From SAR324 cluster bacterium (GTDB lineage: Bacteria > SAR324 > NAC60-12): 64,000 bases of DNA. Where the stretch lies: positions 29,104 through 93,103 of the forward strand of contig JACNJW010000019.1 of the NCBI GenBank assembly GCA_014382365.1. Reading direction: 5' to 3'. Each line of letters opens with the position of its first letter. The first letter of the stretch is position 1. A program made the translations under genes and the position numbers. The notes under the pieces are model-generated. The model was not told the origin of the DNA and ran no database searches. It saw nothing but the letters and a program-made list of their open reading frames with translations. Below, one piece after another: positions 63,998 through 64,000 of the stretch.

Positions 63998-64000
63998 TTC

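Noticed and set aside
1..64000. CRISPR arrays, insertion sequences, prophage, rRNA and tRNA genes
   Set aside because: I saw no regularly spaced repeats, transposase or phage proteins, or tRNA-like folds apart from the tmRNA ends.

Overview
The window is an AT-rich stretch of a Gram-negative bacterial chromosome, densely packed with housekeeping and metabolic genes. Outer-membrane proteins (an Omp85-type barrel and a second predicted barrel), a LolA-like protein, the murein-recycling ligase Mpl, TRAP, DMT and ModABC transporters and ClpB/Hsp20 all point to a diderm. The mix of a TAXI-type TRAP transporter, PutA, monomeric isocitrate dehydrogenase, a 2-oxoacid:ferredoxin oxidoreductase and a likely sulfinopropionyl-CoA pathway fits a marine heterotroph of proteobacterial or SAR324-like affinity. 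That placement is inference. I see no phage, insertion sequence, CRISPR array, rRNA or tRNA; the only RNA gene called with confidence is tmRNA at the right edge.

Layout. 1-2.0 kb: metY (cut by the left edge), a CoA-binding protein and a tiny membrane-anchored protein. 2.3-6.2 kb: a glutamine-synthetase-family ligase with a hairpin leader, an SDR, and a convergent AMP-ligase-like protein with an eroded active site. 6.2-17.7 kb, all minus strand: mpl, a TPP enzyme, a GNAT, an acyl-CoA dehydrogenase homologue with desulfinase hallmarks, an AlkD-like protein, a family III CoA-transferase, a DUF6624 protein and a TAXI/TRAP transporter. 18.2-21.6 kb: heat-shock genes hsp20 and clpB, with a CIRCE operator over the clpB promoter and a ROSE-like RNA thermometer before hsp20. 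21.6-22.2 kb: a non-coding gap with unexplained secondary structure. 22.2-24.9 kb: tdk, asd and a FecR-domain protein. 24.9-30.0 kb, minus strand: an orphan DNA methyltransferase, an EamA transporter, mnmG and adk. 30.2-36.1 kb: a probable six-gene operon of LolA-like protein, two FtsX-type permeases, ABC ATPase, outer-membrane barrel and SDR. 36.2-43.2 kb: queG, a class V aminotransferase, putA and bioY. 43.4-47.0 kb: a saccharopine-dehydrogenase-like protein, then 2-oxoacid:ferredoxin oxidoreductase with beta and gamma subunits fused. 47.0-53.6 kb: an Omp85-type barrel, a PPi-type phosphofructokinase, glgA, glgC, and a divergent ATP-type phosphofructokinase. 53.7-60.9 kb: a ClC channel with regulatory domains, then icd, mdh and sucC (no sucD). 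60.8-63.4 kb: modABC. 63.6-64.0 kb: tmRNA.

How the genes work together. Central carbon metabolism dominates. Two phosphofructokinases with opposite phosphoryl-donor signatures bracket the glycogen genes. TCA-cycle genes icd-mdh-sucC are clustered, and the ferredoxin-linked 2-oxoacid oxidoreductase could supply the 2-oxoglutarate step. The most notable candidates are the ROSE-like thermometer combined with CIRCE, the putative 3-sulfinopropionate (organosulfur) module, the LolA/ABC/barrel/SDR export operon, and the uncharacterised structured element between clpB and tdk. All functional calls come from reading motifs and context; no database search was possible.
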